DNA of 64,000 nucleotides, taken from the NCBI GenBank assembly GCA_963850915.1, contig CAWKND010000012.1, forward strand, positions 62,001 through 126,000, given 5' to 3'. The notes under the pieces are model-generated. The model ran no database searches. It worked only from the letters and a program-made list of their open reading frames with translations, and was not told where the DNA came from. Made by a program: the position numbers and the translations under genes. The DNA is from CAVTWH01 sp963850915. Lineage in GTDB: Bacteria; Actinomycetota; Actinomycetes; Mycobacteriales; Micromonosporaceae. Of the stretch, positions 44,338-52,232 are shown one piece after another; positions within the stretch are counted from its first letter, which is position 1, and each line of letters begins with the position of its first letter.

Positions 44338-45129
44338 ATGGCAGATCCCCGCAGTTTGGCCGCGGCTACGCGCATCGCGGTCGTGACCGGCGCATCCAGC
44401 GGCATCGGCGCGGCCACCGCGCGGCGGCTGGCCGCCGAGGGCTTCCACGTGGTCGCCGCCGCGCGCCGCACCGAGCGCCTGGCCGAGCTGGTCAATGGCA
44501 TCGCGGGTACCGGCGGGGCAGCCACCGCGCTCCCGCTCGACGTCACCTCGGACGCCTCGGTCGCCGAGTTCGCCGCAGCCGTGGCACAGCTGCCCGGCAC
44601 GCTGACGCTGCTGGTCAACAACGCCGGCGGAGCGCACGGCGCGGAGCCCGTGGCGGAGGCCAAGATCGCTGACTGGCAGTGGATGTACGACGTCAACGTG
44701 CTCGGTACCCTCCGGGTCACCCAGGCGCTGCTGCCGGCCCTGGACGCCTCCGGCGCCGGGACGGTCGTGGTACTCAGCTCCACCGCCGGCCTGATCGTGT
44801 ACGAGGGCGGCGGCGGGTACGCGGCTGCCAAGCACGCGCAGACGGCGCTCGCCGAGACGCTGCGCCTGGAGCTGTGCGGCCGGCCGGTACGGGTGATCGA
44901 GATCGATCCGGGCATGGTGCGTACCGACGAGTTCGCGGTGAACCGCTTCGGCGGCGACGCGACCCGGGCCGCCGCGGTCTACGCCGGAGTCGCCGAGCCG
45001 CTGGTCGCCGAGGACATCGCCGACTGCGTCGCCTGGTGCGCCACCCGCCCGCCGCACGTCAACGTGGACCGGCTGGTGGTCCGGCCGCTGGCCCAGGCCG
45101 CCCAGCACAAGGTGCACCGGGTTCCGTGA
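44338..45129 (+). CDS. short-chain dehydrogenase/reductase
   Basis: The 263-residue enzyme is a classical SDR: cofactor loop VVTGASSGIGAATA, NNAGGAHG, catalytic serine in VVLSSTAG and YAAAKHAQ (Tyr and Lys of YxxxK). The Arg after the glycine loop (AARRTERL) suggests NADPH. ATG 44338 is preceded by a -10-like TAGGAT. It is divergent from mshA, matching Rv0484c near Rv0486. Substrate unknown. Confidence 0.92.
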   Translation: MADPRSLAAATRIAVVTGASSGIGAATARRLAAEGFHVVAAARRTERLAELVNGIAGTGGAATALPLDVTSDASVAEFAAAVAQLPGTLTLLVNNAGGAHGAEPVAEAKIADWQWMYDVNVLGTLRVTQALLPALDASGAGTVVVLSSTAGLIVYEGGGGYAAAKHAQTALAETLRLELCGRPVRVIEIDPGMVRTDEFAVNRFGGDATRAAAVYAGVAEPLVAEDIADCVAWCATRPPHVNVDRLVVRPLAQAAQHKVHRVP

Positions 45130-45176
45130 CCAGGTGGGCCGCGTGACCAGGCGGGCCCGGTGACCGGGCGGGTCGC
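45126..45176. repeat. three 17-bp tandem repeats at the SDR/methyltransferase junction
   Basis: Units beginning GTGACC(A/G)GG(T/C)GGG start at 45126, 45143 and 45160. The first contains the SDR stop codon and the third is the start of the methyltransferase gene. With a 17-bp period each copy presents its GTG in a different frame. Confidence 0.75.
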
Positions 45177-45939
45177 CCGGCCGGTCGGCGCGATCACCAG
45201 AGGGACGACCAACCCGAACCGGCTGCGCCGGGTGGACAACTGGATCGCCTGGCGCTGCGCCACTCTGCTGCGGAACGCCGCCGATCCGCTGGTGGTGGAT
45301 CTCGGGTACGGGGCAACCGCGGTGACCACCATCGAGCTGCGCGACCGGCTGGCCCGGGTACGGGCGGACCTGCGGGTGGTCGGGCTGGAGATCGATCCGG
45401 TACGGGTGGCGGCGGCGCGGCCGTACGCCGACCCGCCGGCACTGGACTTCGCGCGTGGTGGGTTCGAGCTGGCCGGGCTGCGGCCGGTACTGGTCCGGGC
45501 GCTGAACGTACTGCGCCAGTACGACGAGGCGGCGGTGGCCGGCGCCTGGGCAACCACGGTCGGCGCCCTTGCTCCGGGCGGGGTACTGGTCGAGGGGACC
45601 TGCGACGAGCTGGGCCGGCTCGGCTCGTGGGTACTCCTGGACGTCGGCGGGCCGGTGTCGCTGACCCTGGCCGCGCGACTCTCCACTCTGGACACTCCGG
45701 CCAGCATCGCCGAGCGGCTGCCCAAATCTCTGATCCACCACAACATCCCGGGCGAGCCGGTGCACGCGCTGCTGTCCACACTGGACAGTGCCTGGCGGGA
45801 TGCCGCGCCACTGGCCACCTTCGGCCCCCGGCAGCGCTGGATCGCCGCCGTACAGCGGCTCCGGGACGCCGGCTGGCCGGTACTGGACACCGCCCGGCGC
45901 TGGCGCCTCGGCGAAGTCACCGTGGCCTATCCGGCCTGA
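45160..45939 (+). CDS. class I SAM-dependent methyltransferase-like protein
   Basis: The 259-residue protein has a Rossmann SAM fold with motif I VVDLGYGATAVTTIEL, an acidic residue after strand 2 in VVGLEIDPVRVA, and ALAPGGVLVEGTC at strand 5. The substrate is unknown. GTG 45160 lies in the third copy of a 17-bp repeat, 30 bp after the SDR stop, so it is probably in the same transcript. No clear Shine-Dalgarno is seen apart from the GGCGGG of the repeat. Confidence 0.82.
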   Translation: MTGRVARPVGAITRGTTNPNRLRRVDNWIAWRCATLLRNAADPLVVDLGYGATAVTTIELRDRLARVRADLRVVGLEIDPVRVAAARPYADPPALDFARGGFELAGLRPVLVRALNVLRQYDEAAVAGAWATTVGALAPGGVLVEGTCDELGRLGSWVLLDVGGPVSLTLAARLSTLDTPASIAERLPKSLIHHNIPGEPVHALLSTLDSAWRDAAPLATFGPRQRWIAAVQRLRDAGWPVLDTARRWRLGEVTVAYPA

Positions 45940-45968
45940 CCTGTCCCCGGCGTCGGCCGGCCGCTAGG

Positions 45969-47255
45969 TCAGTAGGGCAGGAAACAGATGCCCGGGTGGT
46001 ACGTGCCGGCGCAGGTCGTGGCGCCGTTGCTGTTGTCCGAGGCGATCCACAGTCCGGCCCCGGTGAGCAGCATGTCGTCAGCGCCCTTGCCACGGGCGCG
46101 TCCCGGGTCCCAGTCGGTCGCCACGCCCGTCTCCGGGTCGACGCTGGCCACGCCCTGCCGGCGTACCGAGTGCGGGTTCGCCACCTCGCACGCGCCCGCG
46201 TTGTTCATCCAGCGCTGGTGCCCACCGGCGTACACGTTCTCCGCGTCGGCCGCCACCGCGAACAGCGAGTCGCAGCCGGTCGGGTTGACCCACAACGGCT
46301 CCAGGTCACCAGTCGGGGTACTCGGGAACTTGGCCACCGAGTCGCACAGCGCCGACGCGCCGAACCGGCCGGTGGTCGCGGTGTACACGAAGTCATCCCG
46401 CGCCGACCAGGTCGCCGCCTGGAGGTAGTACGCGAGGTAGGGGGCGCAGGGCTTGAGGAACTCCGGCGAGTTCCAGTCGTCCAGCCCGGCGGCCGTGGCC
46501 CCCAGGTCGGCCATGAAGATCTGTTGGCGCGGACTGCCCGCGACCTTGGTGAAGCTGCCCAGCACGAGCAGCCGGTCGGCGGCGTGGCTGAGCGCCAGCC
46601 GCCACACCTTGCGCCCGCCACCGGGTACCTGGCCGGTGACCGCGAGGTCGACGTAGCCGTCATCCTGCCCGCTGGTCGGCGACAGGCTGGCCAGCTGCTC
46701 GTGGTGACCACCGCCGATGCCGGTGAAGGTACCGCCGACGATCAGGTGCCCGCCGGTGAGTACCACCGCGTTGACGTCCTTGTTCGGGGCGGGTGCGAAG
46801 GCGGTGTCCGGCTGGCCGGTGGTGGTACCCACCTTGACCAGGTTCTTCACGGCCACCCCGTGTACCGAGGTGAAGGTACCGGCCAGGTAGGCGGCGGTGC
46901 AGTCGGCAGCGAGCGCGATGCCCTGCACGGTGCCGTTGACATCCGGGTTCCAGCCGGTCAGCGCGCCGGTCGTGGCACTGAAGGAGAACGCATTGCGGCG
47001 GGTCACCTTCGGCTTGCCGGGCGCGCCGATCTGGCTGAAGGTACCCACCGCGTACATGGTGTCGCCGCACTGGGCGAGCTTGCGCACGTACGCCCCGGAG
47101 CTGGTGACGTAGGGCGTCCAGGACGCCGCCGTGGTACCCACGGTCCCGCCCTGGGCGGCCGAGGCGGTACCCCCGCCGAGAGCCAGACCCACCACTGTCA
47201 GGGCAAGGGTCGACGCCCCACCTAGCAAACTTGCCCCACCGAACAAACGCCGCAC
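45969..47255 (-). CDS. secreted beta-propeller-like protein
   Basis: The 428-residue protein has a Sec signal peptide (about 1-33, ending GGGTASA). Five or more repeats follow of the type G(T/N)(M/A)YAVGTFSQIG, AAYLAGTFTSVHG, HLIVGGTFTGIGG and RLLVLGSFTKVAG, the delta-60/propeller pattern. Several cysteines lie in the C-terminal half, ending TTCAGTYHPGICFLPY, and could form disulphides outside the cell. No enzymatic motif is visible. It is downstream of another secreted protein gene but separated by a strong hairpin. Confidence 0.83.
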   Translation of the reverse strand: MRRLFGGASLLGGASTLALTVVGLALGGGTASAAQGGTVGTTAASWTPYVTSSGAYVRKLAQCGDTMYAVGTFSQIGAPGKPKVTRRNAFSFSATTGALTGWNPDVNGTVQGIALAADCTAAYLAGTFTSVHGVAVKNLVKVGTTTGQPDTAFAPAPNKDVNAVVLTGGHLIVGGTFTGIGGGHHEQLASLSPTSGQDDGYVDLAVTGQVPGGGRKVWRLALSHAADRLLVLGSFTKVAGSPRQQIFMADLGATAAGLDDWNSPEFLKPCAPYLAYYLQAATWSARDDFVYTATTGRFGASALCDSVAKFPSTPTGDLEPLWVNPTGCDSLFAVAADAENVYAGGHQRWMNNAGACEVANPHSVRRQGVASVDPETGVATDWDPGRARGKGADDMLLTGAGLWIASDNSNGATTCAGTYHPGICFLPY

Positions 47256-47281
47256 TGTACCCGCCCCCGACGGTGAACGGC

Positions 47282-47310
47282 GGGTCGGCGCGCTTGCCGC
47301 GCGCCGACCC
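47282..47310 (-). terminator. hairpin after the LPVTG surface-protein gene
   Basis: GGGTCGGCGCG pairs with CGCGCCGACCC over 11 bp, in the 111-bp gap between the stop at 47367 and the next start at 47255. Confidence 0.6.
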
Positions 47311-47366
47311 CCGGCTGACTCTCTGGCTGGCGGCTTGCTTACCTGTGACTCGCGCCGCCGGTGATC

Positions 47367-48953
47367 TCAGGAGCGGCGACTGCGCCGCTGGCCTAGGACC
47401 AGCGCCAGCATGCCGGCGCCGATCAGGAAGATGCCCATGCCGATCATCGGCGCCAGGTGCCCGCCGGTGACCGGGAGCCCGCTGTTGGTCAGCAGGATCC
47501 GGTGGTCCTCGATCTCGCCGCCGGCGATGAACTCCGCGCCGGTGGCCTGTGGATTGGCGACGGTACCGGGGTAGAGGCGCAGCCGCAGGAAGCTCGGCGG
47601 GTCACCGGCGGCCTGCAAAGTACCGCCGCCACCGCCGGTCAACCGGGTGAACAGCCCGTGGATCCCGGCCGCGACACTCGAGCTGGTCGACCAGGTCAGC
47701 GTCGCCGAGGTGGCACCCGCGGGTACCGTCGCAATCGCCCGTTCACCGGCGTCGAACTTGCCGTTGAGGTTGAAGTCCACCCAGCCGGCCAGCGTCGCCG
47801 CGGTACCCGTGGTGTTCACACAGGGCACCTTCAGTGTCGGGTGCGACGCGTCGATGACCGTGTTCGCCGGTACCCCGTCCTCGTCGTTGATCGGCCTGTT
47901 CAGGTCGTCTCCGTTCGCCAGTGGCGTCGGGATGCCGTCCAGGTCCGGGTCGACGAGCTGCCCGATGGTGAGCTGGGTACCGGGGTGCAGCGCCGACGTG
48001 ATCACATGGCCCGGACCCTGATCGGTGTTGAGCGTCTTGTACGACTGCGGCGCGTCCCCGAAGTCCGTCGGCAGCAGGCAGCCCGCACCGTCGTTGATGG
48101 TCAACGGCGCCCCCGGCGTGTACGCGGTCACCTGTCCCGTGGTGATGTCCACGCTGAACGTCTGGCTGTGGGTCTTGGTGCGGTTCACGTCGTTGTTGGA
48201 GATGTAGATGATGTTGTCGCCCTTTTCGACGTAGTCCGCACCGAAGTTCTGCCCGTCGGGGATCTTCGAGGTCAGGTCCCAGACGTCGGTCACCACACCC
48301 GTCGTCGGATTCACCTTGACCAGCGTCCGGCGTACCGTCGTCTGCCACTCCAGCGCGTACAGCTGGCCGTCGAGCGGGTTGAAGTCCCAGTCGCCGATGT
48401 TCAGGAACGTCTGGCCGGGCGTCGCGCGGGACAGCGTCACGTCGGCCAGTACGCCGCCGAGCGTGGGGCTGTTCGGGTCGACGTCGATCACGATCAGGTG
48501 ATTGGCCGGGGTCTTGGTATGCAGGTACAGCTTGTTCTCACTGACCGCGCCGGTGACCACGGTCAGCAAGGGCGGCGGGGCCACCGGGCCGGAGTTGTTC
48601 GGCGCCAGGTCGTAGTCCAGGTTGCCCTGGCTGTCGATCCGGACGATCTTGTCCGCGCCGACGGTACCGACGTCCATGCCCCAGAACACGTTCTGCGTCG
48701 TGGAGTAGCCGATGGCGTTGACCAGCACGGGCAGGTGCTTGATCGGGATGAACGTCGACGTGTTCAGGTCGAAGTTGCCGATCGTGCTGCCCAGGCCGGC
48801 CTGCGTCTGCACCTGGTACCCGAGGTTCGGGCAGGACGGGAAAGGCGCGATGGGGGGGCCGAGCGCACTCGCGGGCGCGGCCGGGAAGGCCAGGACGAGC
48901 GTGGCGCCCACCCCCAGCGCGGCGAGGGCGTTGCGGACTCTACGGATCTTCAT
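47367..48953 (-). CDS. cell-wall-anchored surface protein with propeller and GEVED domains, LPVTG motif
   Basis: The 528-residue product starts with a signal peptide (MKIRRVRNALAALGVG... ending PASA, about 30 residues). An N-terminal domain (about 35-310; VNAIGYSTTQNVFWGMDVG, IGDWDFNPLDGQLYALEW, DNIIYISNNDV) resembles the DUF6923 type. A GEVED-like segment follows (DEDGVPAN, GWVDFNLNGKFDAGERA, DPPSFLRLRLY). The C-terminus is LPVTGGHLAP, a membrane helix and RRSRRS, a full sortase signal. ATG 48986 is an alternative start. It probably displays a beta-rich adhesin-like domain on the wall. Confidence 0.87.
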   Translation of the reverse strand: MKIRRVRNALAALGVGATLVLAFPAAPASALGPPIAPFPSCPNLGYQVQTQAGLGSTIGNFDLNTSTFIPIKHLPVLVNAIGYSTTQNVFWGMDVGTVGADKIVRIDSQGNLDYDLAPNNSGPVAPPPLLTVVTGAVSENKLYLHTKTPANHLIVIDVDPNSPTLGGVLADVTLSRATPGQTFLNIGDWDFNPLDGQLYALEWQTTVRRTLVKVNPTTGVVTDVWDLTSKIPDGQNFGADYVEKGDNIIYISNNDVNRTKTHSQTFSVDITTGQVTAYTPGAPLTINDGAGCLLPTDFGDAPQSYKTLNTDQGPGHVITSALHPGTQLTIGQLVDPDLDGIPTPLANGDDLNRPINDEDGVPANTVIDASHPTLKVPCVNTTGTAATLAGWVDFNLNGKFDAGERAIATVPAGATSATLTWSTSSSVAAGIHGLFTRLTGGGGGTLQAAGDPPSFLRLRLYPGTVANPQATGAEFIAGGEIEDHRILLTNSGLPVTGGHLAPMIGMGIFLIGAGMLALVLGQRRSRRS

Positions 48954-49091
48954 CTGCACATGCGGAGTAACGATTGAATTCCACATCGGATGTCTTTTTT
49001 CGGGCGGCCGCGACGAATCAGCCGACCAGCCCGAAGTCGGCGGTACGTCCGGAGGATTCGCGCACTCGGACGTTCGGGTCAGGCTGTTCCC

Positions 49092-49742
49092 ATGCTCCCG
49101 CACCTGCCCGCGCTCGTACTGCTGGCTGCCCAGGTTCTGACCGCGATGCTGCTCGGCGCGGCGATCGGGCTGGAGCGGGAGCTGACGGCGCAGCCCGCCG
49201 GCCTGCGTACCCACATGCTCGTCTCGCTGGGTGCCGCGGTCTTCACCATCGCCGGCGCGCATGCCGTCCCGAACAACGCCGCCGCCATCGCCGCACCCGT
49301 GGTCACCGGCGTCGGGTTCCTCGGCGGCGGTGCGATCCTGCGGGCCGGGAACAACGTCCGTGGCCTCACCACCGCCGCGTCACTCTGGCTGGCCGCGGCC
49401 GCGGGGCTCTCCGTCGGGCTGCGCGAGTGGTGGCTGGGCGGGCTGGCGACGGTACTGGCGCTGGCCGTCCTGATGATCGTCAAGCGGCTGGAGCACGACG
49501 TGCTGCCCAACCGGCGCCCGCTGGAGCTGACCCTGACCCTGGAGCCGGGCGCCGACATCCACACCGTCGAGCACCGGGCCCGCGACGTGCTGCGGCACAC
49601 CCGGGTACTGCGGATCAACTACACCGGCGTCGACCAGCAGATCACCATGGTCGCCCGGCCGCGAAAGCACCATTCGCTGGCCGAGATCTCCCAGCGGGTA
49701 CGCGACCTGGAGGGGGTACGCGGCGTCGACATGAGCCGCTGA
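49092..49742 (+). CDS. MgtC/SapB-family membrane protein
   Basis: The 216-residue protein has an N-terminal MgtC domain with about four membrane helices and the signature IGLERELTAQPAGLRTHMLVSLGAA, then GVGFLGGGAILR and GLTTAASLWLAAAAGL. A C-terminal ACT-like soluble domain follows (about 145-216). MgtC proteins help growth at low magnesium and modulate ATP synthase, though many homologues are uncharacterised. ATG 49092 gives the family N-terminus. Confidence 0.9.
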   Translation: MLPHLPALVLLAAQVLTAMLLGAAIGLERELTAQPAGLRTHMLVSLGAAVFTIAGAHAVPNNAAAIAAPVVTGVGFLGGGAILRAGNNVRGLTTAASLWLAAAAGLSVGLREWWLGGLATVLALAVLMIVKRLEHDVLPNRRPLELTLTLEPGADIHTVEHRARDVLRHTRVLRINYTGVDQQITMVARPRKHHSLAEISQRVRDLEGVRGVDMSR

Positions 49743-49767
49743 CCGTCCTACTCCACGGCGCGCGTTC

Positions 49768-50820
49768 TTAGAGCTGGCAGTTCACCAGTACCGGCTCGGG
49801 CTGCAGGGTGACCCCGAAGCGCGCGCGTACCCCGGCGCGTACCTCCCGGGCCACCTCCAGCAGCGCTGCCGTGGTCCCACCGCCCCGGTTCACCAGCGCC
49901 AGCGTGTGCTTGCCGGAGATACCGACCTGCCCGGTGCCGTGTCCCTTGTGGAACCCGGCGTGCTCGATGAGCCAGGCGGCACTGGTCTTCACCGTCCCGT
50001 CCGCGCCCGGCCAGGCCGGCAGCCCCGGACCAGCGCGCTCCGCAAGCCGGGCGAATTCGGCGGCCGACAGCACCGGGTTGGTGAAGAACGAGCCGGCCGA
50101 GTACGTGTCGTGGTCCGCCGGGTCGAGCACCATGCCCTTGCCGGCGCGCAGTGCCAGTACCGCCTCCCGGGCGCGCGCCAGGGGTACCCGCTCCCCCACC
50201 GGTACGCCCAGCGCCCTGGCCAACTCGGCGTACCGCACCGGGGCGGAGAGCGGTGAGCGGCTCAACCGGAACGCCACGCTCAGTACGATCCAGCGCGAGC
50301 TGTGCTTGAACACGCTGCCCCGGTAGCCCAGGCCACACTCGGTGGGCGTCATCGGGTAGACCGAATCGCGCTCCCGGTCGTACACCTCGACCTCGGTGAT
50401 CGTCTCGACGACCTCCTGGCCGTAGGCCCCGACGTTCTGGATCGGGGTGGCGCCGACCGAACCCGGGATCCCGGACATGCACTCCAGCCCGGCCCAGCCC
50501 CGCTCGACCGACTCGGCGACCAGCTCGTCCCACGGATGCCCGGCCGCAGCACGGACGCGTACCGGCGCACCGTCGGGGAGGGCGGAGCCAACCGCGTCCG
50601 GGGCGACGGACACGCCACGGGTACGCAGCAGCAGGACGGTACCCGGAAAGCCTTCGTCGGCGACCACGACGTTGCTGCCACCCGCGAGAACCAGCAGGTC
50701 GGCGGCGTCCCGGGCGAGCTGGGGTATTTCGTCGGTGGTGGTCGCGGTGACCAGTCGCTTGGCCGGCCCGCCGAGGCGCAGGGTGGTCAGCGAACTCAAA
50801 TCCGGGCTGCCGTCGTGCAC
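49768..50820 (-). CDS. murB: UDP-N-acetylenolpyruvoylglucosamine reductase
   Basis: The second enzyme of UDP-MurNAc synthesis uses FAD and NADPH. The 350-residue protein shows TTLRLGGPAKRLV, the FAD loop VLAGGSNVVVADEGF, GIPGSVGATPIQNVGAYGQE, YRGSVFK and, near the end, SAGSFFTNPVLS with the active-site serine and SAAWLIEHAGFHKGHG. It is the long type with a YRGS-region insertion. GTG 50820 matches the conserved start; the frame before it reads antisense to the next gene. murB near mshA matches Rv0482-Rv0486. Confidence 0.94.
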   Translation of the reverse strand: MHDGSPDLSSLTTLRLGGPAKRLVTATTTDEIPQLARDAADLLVLAGGSNVVVADEGFPGTVLLLRTRGVSVAPDAVGSALPDGAPVRVRAAAGHPWDELVAESVERGWAGLECMSGIPGSVGATPIQNVGAYGQEVVETITEVEVYDRERDSVYPMTPTECGLGYRGSVFKHSSRWIVLSVAFRLSRSPLSAPVRYAELARALGVPVGERVPLARAREAVLALRAGKGMVLDPADHDTYSAGSFFTNPVLSAAEFARLAERAGPGLPAWPGADGTVKTSAAWLIEHAGFHKGHGTGQVGISGKHTLALVNRGGGTTAALLEVAREVRAGVRARFGVTLQPEPVLVNCQL

Positions 50821-50922
50821 CGGCTCACCATAGGCTTTATGGTGACAGCGGCCCAGGGCGGGGATCGCGGTGGCCGAGTCTGGACTGTGGCACCGTGGGA
50901 TTGTCCACCGGGGGAGGGCACC

Positions 50923-51678
50923 ATGACCAAGGCGCTGGGAAGTACGGACTTCTGGCTCGCGTCGCTGCGCGAGGAGGCGGCCGCGTTCCAACTCGCGGTC
51001 GCCGAGGCAGAGCTGGACTCGGCGGTACCCTCCTGCCCCGGCTGGACCATCGCCGACCTGGTGGCACACCTCGGCGGCCTGTACGGCCAGGTCCGCGCGC
51101 ACGTCGGTCGCGGCGTCGCCACCGCACCCGAGCTGGAGCGCCCCACCCCGCCGGCCGGCGTCGACCTGGTCGACTGGTGGAACCAGCAGTACACCGAACT
51201 GCTCGCCCTGCTGGAGCAGCTGGACCCGGACCTGCCGGCGTGGAACTGGGCGCCGGCCAGTAAGACGGTCAGCTTCTGGAGCCGCCGGATGGCGCACGAG
51301 ACGGCGGTCCACCGCTGGGACGCCCAGTTCGCCACGATCAACGCCGAACCGATCGAGACCAAGCTGGCGCTCGACGGGATCGCCGAGGTACTCGACACCT
51401 GGCTGCCGGCTGGCCGGGGCAAGGGTCAGACCGGGCTGACCGGGATCGTCGGGCTGGTGGCGACCGACGCCGGCCACGAGTTCTTCGTCCGGCAGCGGGC
51501 CGAAGGCGGCATCGCTGTCCTCGACACCGACACGCTGCTCGACGACGATCCGCAGGAGCGCGTGGTGGCCAGCGGCTCGGCCAGCGACATCCTGCTGATG
51601 CTCTACGGCCGGGTCGACGTCGACGTACTGGAGATCGCCGGCGACGTACGCCTACTCGAGGGCCTGCGCGTCGGCTGA
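50923..51678 (+). CDS. maleylpyruvate isomerase/mycothiol-dependent-type metal-binding protein
   Basis: The 251-residue DinB-like four-helix protein has an N-terminal MDMPI domain: SCPGWTIADLVAHLGGLYGQV with the first metal histidine, and RRMAHETAVHRWDAQ with the HxxxH pair and glutamate. A C-terminal domain follows. Enzymes of this fold use mycothiol for isomerisation or conjugation, consistent with mshA in the window. GGGGAGGG precedes ATG 50923. Substrate unknown. Confidence 0.88.
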   Translation: MTKALGSTDFWLASLREEAAAFQLAVAEAELDSAVPSCPGWTIADLVAHLGGLYGQVRAHVGRGVATAPELERPTPPAGVDLVDWWNQQYTELLALLEQLDPDLPAWNWAPASKTVSFWSRRMAHETAVHRWDAQFATINAEPIETKLALDGIAEVLDTWLPAGRGKGQTGLTGIVGLVATDAGHEFFVRQRAEGGIAVLDTDTLLDDDPQERVVASGSASDILLMLYGRVDVDVLEIAGDVRLLEGLRVG

Positions 51679-51682
51679 CCCG

Positions 51683-52204
51683 TCAGGCAGCTTCGAACTC
51701 GGCCTGTACCCGGCTCGCGGTGGCGTACGTGCGGGCGTCGTAGAGCACCAGGTGTACCTCGCTGACCTGGGTATCCGCCGTGGTGAGCACGGTCAGCGCC
51801 TGCCGGGCGGCATCCTCGGCGGGCCAGCCGTAGATGCCGGACGAGATCAACGGGAAGGCCACCGAGTCGGCGTGCAGTTCGTCGGCGATGCGTAGCGAGT
51901 TGGCGTAGCAGCCGCGCAGCTGCGCCGACCGGTCGACATCCGCGGCGTACACCGGTCCGACGGTGTGGATCACCCACCGGGCCGAGAGCTGCCCCGCGGT
52001 CGTCGCCACCGCCTGGCCGGTCGGCAGGCCCTTGCCGTAATGGGACGCGCGCAGCTTGCGGCAGCCTTCGAGAATGGCCGGGCCGCCCCGGCGGTGGATC
52101 GCGCCGTCGACGCCGCCGCCACCCATGAGCGACGAGTTGGCCGCGTTGACGATGGCGTCCACCTGCTCGGCGGTGATGTCGCCCTGGATCAACGCGATCT
52201 CCAT
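51683..52204 (-). CDS. macro-domain protein (O-acetyl-ADP-ribose deacetylase-like)
   Basis: The 173-residue protein is a single macro domain with ALIQGDITAEQVDAIVNAANSS-type motifs: GDIT, NAAN, GGGGVDGAIHRRGG and PLISSGIYGWP. The family binds ADP-ribose and removes O-acetyl or ADP-ribosyl groups. It is convergent with the mycothiol-type gene (4 bp between stops). Partner and target are unknown. Confidence 0.92.
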   Translation of the reverse strand: MEIALIQGDITAEQVDAIVNAANSSLMGGGGVDGAIHRRGGPAILEGCRKLRASHYGKGLPTGQAVATTAGQLSARWVIHTVGPVYAADVDRSAQLRGCYANSLRIADELHADSVAFPLISSGIYGWPAEDAARQALTVLTTADTQVSEVHLVLYDARTYATASRVQAEFEAA

Positions 52205-52232
52205 GCGTCTGCCTCCATCGCCCTGCGGGCCG

